From contig MELE01000189.1 in the NCBI GenBank assembly GCA_001768615.1, positions 1 to 35,225 on the forward strand: a stretch of DNA of 35,225 bases, read 5' to 3'. Under the pieces are notes generated by a model, which ran no database searches, was not told the DNA's origin, and saw only the letters and a list, made by a program, of their open reading frames with translations. Both the position numbers and the translations under genes were made by a program. Source of the stretch: Acidobacteria bacterium RIFCSPLOWO2_12_FULL_67_14b (lineage in GTDB: Bacteria > Acidobacteriota > Vicinamibacteria > Vicinamibacterales > UBA2999). Positions 17,536 through 25,051 of the stretch are shown one piece after another; the stretch's first letter is position 1, and every line of letters begins with the position of its first letter.

Positions 17536-18978
17536 ATGTTCGATAAGTTCCGCGACGAATGTGGCGTCTTCGGCATTTACGGGCATGCCGAAGCGTCGAA
17601 GATGGCCTACCTGGGCCTCTACTCGCTGCAGCATCGCGGACAGGAAAGCGCCGGCATCGCCTCCGCCGACGGCACGAAGGTGCGCGCCGTGCGGCAGATG
17701 GGCTACGTCAACGACATCTTCAACGAGACCACGCTCGCGCCGCTCGTCGGTCACATCGCCATCGGTCACACGCGCTACTCGACGGCGGGTGACAGCAAGC
17801 TGTTGAACGCGCAGCCGATCCTCATCGATTGCGTGCACGGCCAGGTCGGCATCTGCCACAACGGCAACATCGTCAATGCCGATGAGATCCGGGAGCGGCT
17901 GGTCCGCGCCGGGTCGATCTTCCAGACCAACAGCGACACCGAAGTGGTCCTGCACCTGTACGCTCGCTCGCGTGCGGGGTCGGTCGAAGACGCGGTGGTC
18001 GAGTCGATCACGCAGCTGACCGGCGCGTTTTCGTTGGCGATGATCACCAGGGACCAGCTGATCGCGGTCCGCGATCCGCACGGCTTCCGGCCGCTGGCGC
18101 TCGGCCGGCTCGGCGAGTCCTGGGTCGTCTGCTCCGAAACCTGCGCGCTGGATCTGATCGGCGCCACCTACGTCCGCGACGTGGAGCCCGGCGAGGTGGT
18201 CATCGTCGGCCCCGACGGGCTGCGATCGATCAAGCCGTTCCCCGCCTCGCGTCTGTCGCACTGCATCTTCGAGCACGTCTACTTCGCGCGGCCCGACAGC
18301 GAGGTCTTCGGCGAGAGCGTCAACGAAGTGCGCACCAACCTCGGGCGCGAGCTGGCGCGCGAGACCGGCGTGCCGGCCGACGTGATCGTGCCGATCCCCG
18401 ACTCGGGCGTGTGCGCGGCGATCGGCTACTCGGAAGAGGCGAAGATCCCGCTGCGGTTCGGGTTGATCCGCAATCACTACGTCGGCCGCACGTTCATCGA
18501 GCCGGCCCAGTCGATCCGGCACTTCGGGGTGAAGGTGAAACTGAACCCGGTGAAGAGCATCCTCACCGGCAGGCGCGTGGTGCTGATCGACGACTCGATC
18601 GTCCGCGGGACGACGAGCCGGAAGATCGTCAAGATGGTGCGCGCCGCGGGCGCCGCGGAAGTGCACCTGCGCATCAGCTGCCCGCCGACCATCTCGCCCT
18701 GCTTCTACGGCGTCGACACGCCGCGGCGGCAGGAACTGATCGCCGCCACCCACTCGCTCGAGGAGATCCGCAAGTACATTGCAGCCGATACGCTGGGCTA
18801 CTTGAGCCTGGGCGGCCTGCTCTCGTCGGTCAACGGCAAGGGCGCGGCCTACTGCACGTCGTGCTACACGGGCCAGTATCCGGTGGCCTTCCCTCGCGAT
18901 CACAGCGGATACCTCCAGCTCACGTTGAAGGTCGATGCCGAGCCGCTGCCCCAGGAAGAGCCCGAAACGGTTGGCTAA
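17536..18978 (+). CDS. purF: Amidophosphoribosyltransferase (Fe-S type)
   Basis: 480 aa. Commits PRPP to purine synthesis by making phosphoribosylamine from glutamine. The catalytic cysteine is Cys9 in RDECGVFGIYGH, so an eight-residue propeptide must be removed. The glutaminase domain has YSLQHRGQESAGI, GHTRYST and CHNGNIVNADE; the PRPP loop is VVLIDDSIVRGTTSRKIV. Cysteines in SHCIFEH (about 242), SPCFYGVDT (about 388) and the pair YCTSCY (about 440 and 443) match the four ligands of the 4Fe-4S cluster in the Bacillus-type enzyme. An oxygen-sensitive, propeptide-processed enzyme is therefore expected. The final codons overlap the HEAT-protein start. Confidence 0.97.
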   Translation: MFDKFRDECGVFGIYGHAEASKMAYLGLYSLQHRGQESAGIASADGTKVRAVRQMGYVNDIFNETTLAPLVGHIAIGHTRYSTAGDSKLLNAQPILIDCVHGQVGICHNGNIVNADEIRERLVRAGSIFQTNSDTEVVLHLYARSRAGSVEDAVVESITQLTGAFSLAMITRDQLIAVRDPHGFRPLALGRLGESWVVCSETCALDLIGATYVRDVEPGEVVIVGPDGLRSIKPFPASRLSHCIFEHVYFARPDSEVFGESVNEVRTNLGRELARETGVPADVIVPIPDSGVCAAIGYSEEAKIPLRFGLIRNHYVGRTFIEPAQSIRHFGVKVKLNPVKSILTGRRVVLIDDSIVRGTTSRKIVKMVRAAGAAEVHLRISCPPTISPCFYGVDTPRRQELIAATHSLEEIRKYIAADTLGYLSLGGLLSSVNGKGAAYCTSCYTGQYPVAFPRDHSGYLQLTLKVDAEPLPQEEPETVG

Positions 18979-20167
18979 ACTCCCGCTGCCGTTCGCCGCC
19001 TGGATTCTCGCGTTCTGGGTGGGGCACCCCTTCATGGGGTGCCAGGATGTCGCCGCGCAGGAGCGCGGTCCGACGCCCGTGACGCCGGAACAGATCCGGG
19101 CGGCCATCGGCAAGCTCGGCGATCTCGACTACCCGACGCGCATGACGGCCGGGCGCACGCTCCGCCGCGCGCCGGCCGCGCAGGCCGTGCCGGCGCTGAT
19201 GCAGGCCGTCCAGGAACACGCCGACGGCTTCATCCGGTTTCGATCGCTCGTGCTGCTGACCGGCTTCAACGACCCCCGCCTGCCGGACATGATGGAAGAG
19301 CTGCTGGCCTCGCCGAACGATCGGCTGCGCGAGGTGGCGTACGCCTACTTCGAACAGCATCCGGAGATGCCGCTGGCGCCGAAGATGCTCGCGGCGCTCG
19401 ACAAGGAGCAGGGTGAGTTCGTGCGGCCCGCGCTGGTGCGCGCGCTCGCTGCCGTCGCCAGGGCCCCCGGGGTCACCGAAGCGCTGGTCCGCGATGCCGG
19501 ACGCGGCCTCGACTTCTTCCGCAGCACGGTGATCGAGGCGCTCGGCGACTACCGGATCGCGGCCGCGGTGCCGAAGCTGATGGAGATTGCGAAGATCGAC
19601 GGGCCGCTGCAGGACGATGCGGCCACGGCGCTCGGGAAGATCGGCGACAAGGCCGCGCTCGGCGTGCTGGCCGAGATGCAGCGTACCGCGCCGAAGGAGA
19701 CGCAGCCGTCGATCGCCGCCGCCATCTGCCTGATCGGCAGCAGCTGCACCGTGCACATCGGTTACCTGGAGAAGACCCTGGGCTACGCCGAGACCTATCC
19801 CGGCTATCAGGATCTGCTGCGCGGCGCGGCCGCCGGACTGGGCGCGATTGCCCGCAAGGGCGACGCCGAAGCGCTCGACATCCTCTTCCGCGTCGGCATT
19901 CCCTCGCAGGATCCCGTGCGCGCGCCCGTGACGCTCGCCCTCGGCCTGGTCGCGCTGCGCAACACGCCGCTGATGCTCCAGACGCTCGAAGGGCGCGCCG
20001 ACCGCGACGGCGCGCTCGGCATCCTGGCCGAGGCCTTCGACATGCTCGAGGAAGACCTCGAGGAAGAGCGCTTCTTCGTCGAGGTCCGCCGCACGTACTG
20101 GGCCGCGCCAGACGGATCGCCGACACGGAAGCTGTGCGAACAACTGATTACAAAACTTGATTTTTGA
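18935..20167 (+). CDS. Exported HEAT-repeat protein
   Basis: 410 aa, function unknown. After a signal-like N-terminus (LAKLPLPFAAWILAFWVG, then VAAQ) come about ten alpha-helical HEAT-type repeats, for example YPTRMTAGRTLRRAPAAQAV, DDAATALGKIGDKAALGVLA and LLRGAAAGLGAIARKGDAEA. Such scaffolds bind proteins. ATG at 18935 has a GAAGG site and gives a basic n-region; TTG at 18971 is an alternative giving a shorter signal peptide. Both overlap purF, so it is translated with the purine genes even though it seems to be exported. The signal-peptide codons include a perfect 8-bp hairpin that adds GHPFMGC. Confidence 0.8.
   Translation: MPSRCPRKSPKRLAKLPLPFAAWILAFWVGHPFMGCQDVAAQERGPTPVTPEQIRAAIGKLGDLDYPTRMTAGRTLRRAPAAQAVPALMQAVQEHADGFIRFRSLVLLTGFNDPRLPDMMEELLASPNDRLREVAYAYFEQHPEMPLAPKMLAALDKEQGEFVRPALVRALAAVARAPGVTEALVRDAGRGLDFFRSTVIEALGDYRIAAAVPKLMEIAKIDGPLQDDAATALGKIGDKAALGVLAEMQRTAPKETQPSIAAAICLIGSSCTVHIGYLEKTLGYAETYPGYQDLLRGAAAGLGAIARKGDAEALDILFRVGIPSQDPVRAPVTLALGLVALRNTPLMLQTLEGRADRDGALGILAEAFDMLEEDLEEERFFVEVRRTYWAAPDGSPTRKLCEQLITKLDF
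19023..19043. repeat. Perfect 8-bp hairpin inside a signal-peptide coding region
   Basis: GGCACCCC TTCAT GGGGTGCC, a perfect stem with a five-base loop, is in frame in the HEAT-protein gene and encodes the stretch after the hydrophobic core. Confidence 0.8.
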
Positions 20168-20175
20168 CGCCGTCG

Positions 20176-20250
20176 GTCTTCAGCCGTCAGCCTTCAGTGC
20201 ATTGGAACCTGCTGATGGCCGAAGGCCGATGGCTGAAGGCTGAAGGCTGA
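20176..20250. repeat. TCAGCCT/GGCTGAA inverted repeat in the purM leader
   Basis: The left arm (20176-20197, CTTCAG-type units) and the right arm (20211-20250, GGCTGAA heptamers) are complementary over much of their length. They fill the 86-bp gap before purM. The last unit supplies the only GAAGG-type ribosome binding site for purM. Confidence 0.8.
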
Positions 20251-20253
20251 TCG

Positions 20254-21279
20254 ATGGACTACAAATCCTCCGGCGTCGATATCGATGCGGGCAACGAAAC
20301 CGTCCGGCGCATCAAGACGTTGGCGAAGTCGACGTTCACACCCGGCGTGCTCTCGGAGATCGGATCGTTCGGCGGCCTCTTCAAGCTTGACACCGCCGCC
20401 TGGAAGGAGCCGGTGCTCGTGTCGAGCGCCGACGGCGTCGGCACGAAGCTCAAGGTCGCCTTCATGGCCGGCGAACACCGGACGATCGGCGCCGACCTGG
20501 TGAACCACTGCGTCAACGACATCCTCGTGCAGGGCGCAGTCCCGCTGTTCTTCCTCGATTACCTGGCGACCGGCCGTCTGCAGCCCGACGTCGCGGAGCA
20601 CATTGTCGAGGGCATCGCGCGCGGCTGCAGGGACAACGGCTGCGCGCTGCTTGGCGGCGAAACCGCGGAGATGCCCGGCTTCTACCACGACGGCGAGTAC
20701 GACGTGGCGGGCTTCATCGTCGGCGCCGTCGATCGCGCGAGCCTGATTGACGGGCGGACGATTGCGCCCGGCGACGTGTTGATGGGCCTGCCCTCATCCG
20801 GGCTCCACACCAACGGCTACTCCCTCGCGCGCAAGATTGTGTTCGACGAAATGAAGCTGGCCGTCGACAGCCACGTGCCCGACCTGGGCGAAACGGTGGG
20901 GCAGGCGCTGCTTCGGACGCACCGCTCGTACCTACCGGTCGTTCGGCCGCTGCTCGGCCGCGGGTTGATCAAGGGGATGGCGCACATCACCGGCGGCGGC
21001 ATCACCGACAACCTGCCTCGCGTGCTGCCGGCCGGCACCGCCGCGCGCGTGGTCCGCACGTCGTGGCGCGTGCCCGCGATCTTCCGGTGGCTGGGCGAGT
21101 CCGGCCGGGTGCCGGAGTACGACCTGCGCCGCGCCCTGAACATGGGGATCGGCCTGATCCTCGTGGTAGCCGCGAAGGATGTCGATGCGGTCAGGAAGGA
21201 TCTGCTGAACGCCGGCGAGGCCAACAGCGTGACCATCGGCGAGATCGTCAAGGGTGATCAGGACGTCCAGTACGTGTAG
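20254..21279 (+). CDS. purM: Phosphoribosylformylglycinamidine cyclo-ligase (AIR synthetase)
   Basis: 341 aa, usual length. Closes FGAM to AIR with ATP. Diagnostic phrases: MDYKSSGVDIDAGNETVRRI, VSSADGVGTKLKVAF, GADLVNHCVNDILVQGA, FFLDYLATGRL, CALLGGETAEMPGFY, PSSGLHTNGYSLARK and HITGGGITDNLPRVLP. It follows the HEAT gene by 86 bp of repeat DNA. The next gene, for a Tat-exported protein, starts nine bases after its stop, so the oxidoreductase pair is probably read from the same transcript. Confidence 0.97.
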   Translation: MDYKSSGVDIDAGNETVRRIKTLAKSTFTPGVLSEIGSFGGLFKLDTAAWKEPVLVSSADGVGTKLKVAFMAGEHRTIGADLVNHCVNDILVQGAVPLFFLDYLATGRLQPDVAEHIVEGIARGCRDNGCALLGGETAEMPGFYHDGEYDVAGFIVGAVDRASLIDGRTIAPGDVLMGLPSSGLHTNGYSLARKIVFDEMKLAVDSHVPDLGETVGQALLRTHRSYLPVVRPLLGRGLIKGMAHITGGGITDNLPRVLPAGTAARVVRTSWRVPAIFRWLGESGRVPEYDLRRALNMGIGLILVVAAKDVDAVRKDLLNAGEANSVTIGEIVKGDQDVQYV

Positions 21280-21288
21280 GATCTGCGC

Positions 21289-21891
21289 ATGAAGCGCAGA
21301 ACGCTGCTGCAATGGCTCGGGAGCGCGGCCGCGTCGCTCCCGCTGCTGCGGGTTACCCTCCGCGCCGACTTGTCCGCCGTAGCCCTGGCGAAGGCGGACG
21401 AGCTCACCGCCGGCCAGGTGCTCGTCCTCCGCGACGTTGCCGCCACCGTCCTGCCGTCGGCCCTCGGCCCGAAGGGGCAGGACGCCGCGGTCGACAACTT
21501 CCTTCTCTGGATTCGCGATTACAAGGAAGGCGTGCCGCTGTCGCACGGCTACGGCAACCCGCGGCTGGTGCGGACCGGACCCTCGCCCGCGCCCGCTTAT
21601 GCCACGCAGATCGCGGCGCTGCAGCAGGTCGCGCGCGAGCGTGGCGGACGGTTCGGCGTCCTGCCTCTCGACACCCGGCGCGCCATCCTGGACGAGGCGT
21701 TCAAGGCGGCCCGCATCCAGAACCTGCCAGGCCGGCCCGACGGCCGCCACGTGGTCGCGGACCTGATGGCGCATTACTTCCGCAGCTCCGCCGCCAACGA
21801 CCTTTGCTACAACGCGCGCATAGGCCGCCATAGCTACCGCGCAATCAGGATAACCACTGTTCGGCCCGCACCGCTGAAGGCCGAAGGCTGA
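21289..21891 (+). CDS. Gluconate 2-dehydrogenase subunit 3-like Tat protein
   Basis: 200 aa. It has a twin-arginine-type start (MKRRTLLQWLGSAAASLPLL). The body has the subunit-3 family pattern: LVLRDVAATVLPSALGPKGQ, DNFLLWIRDYKEGVPLSHGY, LPLDTRRAILDEAF and DLMAHYFRSSAANDLCYNARIG. In known complexes this subunit escorts the FAD-containing GMC subunit through the Tat system and assists its maturation. That subunit is encoded 16 bases downstream. Residues after the signal (RADLSAVALAKADE) come from the dispersed repeat at 21368-21398, and the last residues (PLKAEG) from GCTGAAG heptamers. Confidence 0.85.
   Translation: MKRRTLLQWLGSAAASLPLLRVTLRADLSAVALAKADELTAGQVLVLRDVAATVLPSALGPKGQDAAVDNFLLWIRDYKEGVPLSHGYGNPRLVRTGPSPAPAYATQIAALQQVARERGGRFGVLPLDTRRAILDEAFKAARIQNLPGRPDGRHVVADLMAHYFRSSAANDLCYNARIGRHSYRAIRITTVRPAPLKAEG
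21368..21398. repeat. Dispersed repeat copy inside the Tat protein gene
   Basis: ACTTGTCCGCCGTAGCCCTG followed by GCGAAGGCGGA. The complement reads TCCGCCTTCGCC, then an AGGGCTACGGCGG core, like the intergenic copy at 11342-11400. Confidence 0.7.
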
Positions 21892-21900
21892 AGGCTGAAG
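21873..21900. repeat. GCTGAAG heptamer repeat, four copies
   Basis: Units GCTGAAG, GCCGAAG, GCTGAAG, GCTGAAG span the stop codon of the Tat protein gene and the short gap before the GMC oxidoreductase start. Confidence 0.9.
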
Positions 21901-21907
21901 GCTGCTT

Positions 21908-23497
21908 ATGGCCGTCCACGAATCGGACGTCTGCGTGATCGGCGGCGGCATCACCGCCGCGATGCTGATCGAACGGCTGGCCGAGCTCAGGCCCGGCCTG
22001 CGCATCACCGCGGTCGAAGCGGGACGCGCGATCTTCGATCGCGAGAACCGCCTCGACTACCACAAGCGGGCCCTCGCCTACGGCGAGCACCCCTGGCACG
22101 GCGACTTCATCGAGGATCAACAGGCCCGGGGGATGATCTCGATGACGATGGCGGTGGGAGGGCAGGCGCTGCATTGGGGCGGCGCATGCAACCGCTTCTC
22201 GCAGGAGGATCTGCGGCTGAAGTCGCTCTACGGCCTGGCGGACGACTGGCCGATCGAGTGGGACGAGCTCGAACGGCACTACGTCGACGCCGAGCGCCGG
22301 TTGAACGTGGCCGGCGATCCCAGCCCGTATCCTGAAGACCGCCGATCGGCGGCCTACCCGCAGCGCGCGATGCCGCTGTCGTACAACCTGCAGATCCTCA
22401 GGCGCTGGGCGGAACAGAGCGGCCTCAAGTTCTCGCCACTGCCGATGTCGCGCAACCTGACGGCGCCGTTCGGCGGCCGCGGCGCGTGCGGCCTGTACGA
22501 CACGTGCGGCGACGTGTGTCCGACCGGCGCGCGCTACTCGCCGGACTTCACCTACCAGCAGCTGATCGCGGCGAAGAAGGTGACGCTGCACGATCGCATG
22601 CTGGTGCGCAAGCTCGTGCTCGACGAGGGGCGCAACACCATCGCGGCCGCGCACGGCTGGCATCAGGATCGTCCCGACGAGGTCACCGAGTATCGGGCGA
22701 AGACCTTCGTGCTGGCGTCGGGGCAGTGCTGGAGCCCGCACCTGCTGCTGTTGTCGGCCAGCGCGCGGTTCCCCAACGGGCTGGCGAATGGTTCGGGCCT
22801 GGTCGGGCGCTACATGAACGGCCACAAGTTCATCTCCGCGCAGGCGGCGATCGACGAGGAGACGTTCCCCGGCCAGAACATGACGCACAGCCTGATTTCG
22901 CGTGAGTACTTCCGGTGCGGCGCGGACAAGGGCTTTGTCCGGCACGACACGCGCGTCTGGGAAAGCGCGGCCGGCAAGGAGCCGCGGCTGCGCAGCCCGG
23001 AGGGCCGAGTGCTGCTGGGCGACGAGCTGCTCGCCGACTGGCGCGGCCGCGCGATGAAAGGCAGCTCCGTACGGTTGCGCACTTACTATGATTCGCACCC
23101 GTCGATCGACAGCCGGTTGACGCTGGATCAAACGTCGAAGAACCGCTACGGCGATCCGATGCCGAGGATCGATCGCCGGCTCGACGCGGCCGCCGAGGCG
23201 CGCGAAGCGGCGACGCTGGCGCATTGCACCGCCGTGTTCGAGCGGATGGCGCGGGCCAGCAACGGCCGGCTCACCGGGAAGCCGTCGGTGTCGACCTACT
23301 GGGATCACCCTGCGGGCGGGTGCCGCATGGGGACGGATCCGTCAACGAGCGTCGTCGACAGCTTCGGCCGCACGCACGATCACGAGAACCTCTTCGTGAT
23401 CGGTGCGCCGACCCTGCCGACGGGTGGATGCACGAATGGGACCCTGACGTTCGTTGCCGTCTCGCTCCGATCGGCCGCGAAGATCGCCGAGGGTTAA
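21908..23497 (+). CDS. GMC-family FAD oxidoreductase (gluconate 2-dehydrogenase large-subunit type)
   Basis: 529 aa. The FAD-binding start is DVCVIGGGITAAMLIERL; the flavin-attachment region is MAVGGQALHWGGACNRFS. A cysteine group, ACGLYDTCGDVCPTG (about 195-205), resembles the metal- or cluster-binding insert of membrane gluconate/sorbitol dehydrogenases. The C-terminal catalytic block has YWDHPAGGCRMGTDPSTSVV and ENLFVIGAPTLPTGGCTNGT. It oxidises a sugar or alcohol outside the cytoplasm after co-export with the Tat subunit; the substrate is unknown. Its TAA shares two bases with the inverted repeat that bounds the RAYT element, so that element lies flush against this gene. Confidence 0.88.
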   Translation: MAVHESDVCVIGGGITAAMLIERLAELRPGLRITAVEAGRAIFDRENRLDYHKRALAYGEHPWHGDFIEDQQARGMISMTMAVGGQALHWGGACNRFSQEDLRLKSLYGLADDWPIEWDELERHYVDAERRLNVAGDPSPYPEDRRSAAYPQRAMPLSYNLQILRRWAEQSGLKFSPLPMSRNLTAPFGGRGACGLYDTCGDVCPTGARYSPDFTYQQLIAAKKVTLHDRMLVRKLVLDEGRNTIAAAHGWHQDRPDEVTEYRAKTFVLASGQCWSPHLLLLSASARFPNGLANGSGLVGRYMNGHKFISAQAAIDEETFPGQNMTHSLISREYFRCGADKGFVRHDTRVWESAAGKEPRLRSPEGRVLLGDELLADWRGRAMKGSSVRLRTYYDSHPSIDSRLTLDQTSKNRYGDPMPRIDRRLDAAAEAREAATLAHCTAVFERMARASNGRLTGKPSVSTYWDHPAGGCRMGTDPSTSVVDSFGRTHDHENLFVIGAPTLPTGGCTNGTLTFVAVSLRSAAKIAEG

Positions 23498-23515
23498 AGG
23501 GGTCGGGGATCTTTT
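23496..23515. repeat. Left copy of the RAYT-flanking inverted repeat
   Basis: AAAGGGGTCGGGGATCTTTT, the exact complement of 24267-24286. The first two bases belong to the TAA stop of the GMC gene. Confidence 0.9.
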
Positions 23516-23547
23516 GTTTCAAGAAGGGTGCCGAGGTTCAAGGGGTC

Positions 23548-24216
23548 TCAGGCTTCCGCTTTGCCTGCCTGCCGGCCGATCGGCCGCAGCGATAGTCCAC
23601 AGAACGGTGCCACGGCCCGCTGCCACGCGGGTTCGCCGATTGGGTGGTTGCGCCGCACCATTTGCCTCATGGCGGCGAGCTCCGCTACCGTTTCAGGTCT
23701 ATTGACAATCTCAATCCAATTAGGGGGTCGCAGAATTGGCCATGGGGCAAGCGAAATCGTGTCGCAGAATTCGCGTGGCCCGGCCAGGCTCGACCACGGC
23801 CACTGCTCAGCTTTGTCGGCGAGTTGCGCTCGGAGCGGATTGCGCTCGACGTATCGACAGACGCGAACGAGGTAGCCATCCGTTTGCACTGGCAGCGCGA
23901 TGAACCGGCCCTGATACAGAGAGCCGGTTCCCCTGGTCCCGTGTGCGGCGTGCCACCGCTGGGCGTGTGTGCCAGTGATCCAGTGCATCAATCGCGAAAG
24001 ATCTTCGATACGATCGCAGATAACGACGAAGTGCCAGTGATTGGGCATCACGCAGTACGCAATTATTTGGACGCTGGAGCGGGACAGTCCTTCACGAACC
24101 ACCTTGAGAAACGCCGCGTAGTCAGTGGGTCCCTCGAAGATCGTGGCGCGGCGCACCGCGCGGTTGATCACATGGAACACTGTTCCTTGTAGATTGTGAC
24201 GAAGGCGCCTGGGCAT
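23548..24216 (-). CDS. REP-associated tyrosine transposase (Y1_Tnp, IS200-like)
   Basis: 222 aa, usual RAYT length. The HUH nuclease motif is NHWHFVV (His60, His62). The catalytic tyrosine is expected at Tyr115 in YLVRVCRYVERNPLRAQL. The N-terminus (RRLRHNLQGTVFHVINRAVRR) and GSLYQGRFIA are typical. RAYTs cut and join single-stranded hairpin DNA and are linked to the spread of REP palindromes; most are single-copy domesticated genes. The tail (LRPIGRQAGK) is a worn form of the usual RPxGRPxK end. A GGAGAAGAAG site precedes the ATG. The gene looks intact. Confidence 0.93.
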   Translation of the reverse strand: MPRRLRHNLQGTVFHVINRAVRRATIFEGPTDYAAFLKVVREGLSRSSVQIIAYCVMPNHWHFVVICDRIEDLSRLMHWITGTHAQRWHAAHGTRGTGSLYQGRFIALPVQTDGYLVRVCRYVERNPLRAQLADKAEQWPWSSLAGPREFCDTISLAPWPILRPPNWIEIVNRPETVAELAAMRQMVRRNHPIGEPAWQRAVAPFCGLSLRPIGRQAGKAEA

Positions 24217-24230
24217 CTTCTTCTCCGGAT

Positions 24231-24848
24231 TTGCGAGTTACTATTCGCAAAGTGGATGCCAGCCAGAAAAGATCCCCGACCCCTTTACTCGGCGTCCTCA
24301 TCTCGGGCCGCGGGTCGAACCTCAAAGCCATCATCGACGCCATCGGCGACGGCCGTCTCGACGCGCGGATCGCGGTGGTCATCTCGAACCGGGCCGACGC
24401 GCCCGGGCTCGAGCACGCGCGCGCGGCCGGCATCGAGACCCTCGTGATCAGCCATCGCGCCCACGCGGCGCGCGAAGACTACGATCGCGCGCTGGTGGCG
24501 GAGCTGCAGAAGCGCGGCGTCGCCCTCGTCTGCCTGGCCGGCTTCATGCGCGTGCTCAGCCCGGCGTTCGTCGACGCCTATCCGAACCGCATCCTCAACA
24601 TCCACCCCTCGCTGCTGCCCAAGTACCCGGGCCTCCACCCGCAGCAACAGGCGCTGGACGACGGCGCCACCGTGAGCGGCGCCACTGTTCATTTTGTGAA
24701 CAAGGACCTCGACGCCGGCCCCGTTGTCCTCCAGCGGGAGGTGCCGGTCCTGCCGGGCGATACCGCCGACACCCTGGCCGCACGGATCCTCCAGGTCGAG
24801 CACACCCTGTATCCGGAGGCCATTGCCGCCGTGATCAACCAGGGCTGA
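24231..24848 (+). CDS. purN: Phosphoribosylglycinamide formyltransferase 1
   Basis: 205 aa as drawn, with a non-ATG start. Transfers formyl from 10-formyl-THF to GAR. The family begins at LGVLISGRGSNLKAIIDAI; catalysis uses ILNIHPSLLPKYPGLHPQQQ (Asn, His) and the Asp in NKDLDAGPVVLQ. No ATG lies upstream in frame. The possible starts are TTG at 24231 and GTG at 24252, both inside the RAYT element. The residues SQKRSPTPLL just before the conserved part are translated from its right inverted repeat. GTG 24252 follows a TTTGCGA/TCGCAAA hairpin and a TACTAT box (24239-24244) at a spacing that fits a leaderless message; no ribosome binding site is visible for either start. Confidence 0.93.
   Translation: MRVTIRKVDASQKRSPTPLLGVLISGRGSNLKAIIDAIGDGRLDARIAVVISNRADAPGLEHARAAGIETLVISHRAHAAREDYDRALVAELQKRGVALVCLAGFMRVLSPAFVDAYPNRILNIHPSLLPKYPGLHPQQQALDDGATVSGATVHFVNKDLDAGPVVLQREVPVLPGDTADTLAARILQVEHTLYPEAIAAVINQG
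24239..24244 (+). promoter_or_regulatory. Possible outward -10 box for purN
   Basis: TACTAT lies in the loop of the hairpin TTTGCGA (24230-24236) / TCGCAAA (24245-24251). Transcription would start at about 24251-24252, the GTG candidate of purN. The -35 region is poor. Confidence 0.3.
24267..24286. repeat. Right copy of the RAYT-flanking inverted repeat (within purN frame)
   Basis: AAAAGATCCCCGACCCCTTT, the exact complement of 23496-23515. It is read in the purN frame as part of SQKRSPTPLL. Confidence 0.9.
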
Positions 24849-24894
24849 CGCGCACACGCCAACCACGTGGAACCCCTCGACATGCGCCGCGCGG

Positions 24895-24963
24895 GCGAGC
24901 GTCGGCGCGGCTGAGCGCGTCCATGTCGTGCTGAACTGGTTCGACGAGTTGAAGCGCAAGGTG
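24895..24963 (+). pseudogene. C-terminal scrap of a kinase/TolB-repeat protein
   Basis: About 23 codons read ERVHVVLNWFDELKRKV, the characteristic last strand and helix of the WD40/TolB-repeat proteins abundant in Acidobacteriota. No upstream part of such a gene is present; purN ends 47 bases earlier. The frame has no stop here and continues by chance into the parE frame. The rest of the stretch 24849-25042 holds nothing recognisable except the parDE promoter region. Confidence 0.65.
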
Positions 24964-25007
24964 CGGGGTGGTAGAAGTCAGGAAAGGCAGAAGGGTTGCG
25001 GCAAGCC

Positions 25008-25036
25008 TTGCCAAATTTTGCCAAATCGCCTACGGT
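25008..25036 (+). promoter_or_regulatory. Putative parDE promoter
   Basis: TTGCCA (25008-25013), 17 bases, TACGGT (25031-25036). The direct repeat TTGCCAAAT/TTGCCAAAT overlaps the -35 box and may be the ParD operator. Predicted transcription start is near 25043, where a GTG in the parD frame lies. Confidence 0.4.
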
Positions 25037-25051
25037 GGGATCGTGAGCACC

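Larger units (their letters stand above)
23496..24286. mobile_element. RAYT element bounded by perfect 20-nt inverted repeats
   Basis: A 791-bp unit: the left repeat, 32 bp of linker, the tyrosine transposase gene on the minus strand, a 50-bp leader, and the right repeat. The gene lies between the GMC stop and the purN coding sequence with no spare DNA. True boundaries are inferred from the repeats alone; no target duplication was identified. Confidence 0.7.

Noticed and set aside
23496-24286. Complete insertion sequence of the IS200/IS605 group
   Set aside because: The protein is of the RAYT type, longer than a typical IS200 TnpA, and perfect terminal inverted repeats are not an IS200 trait; no second gene or target duplication was found.
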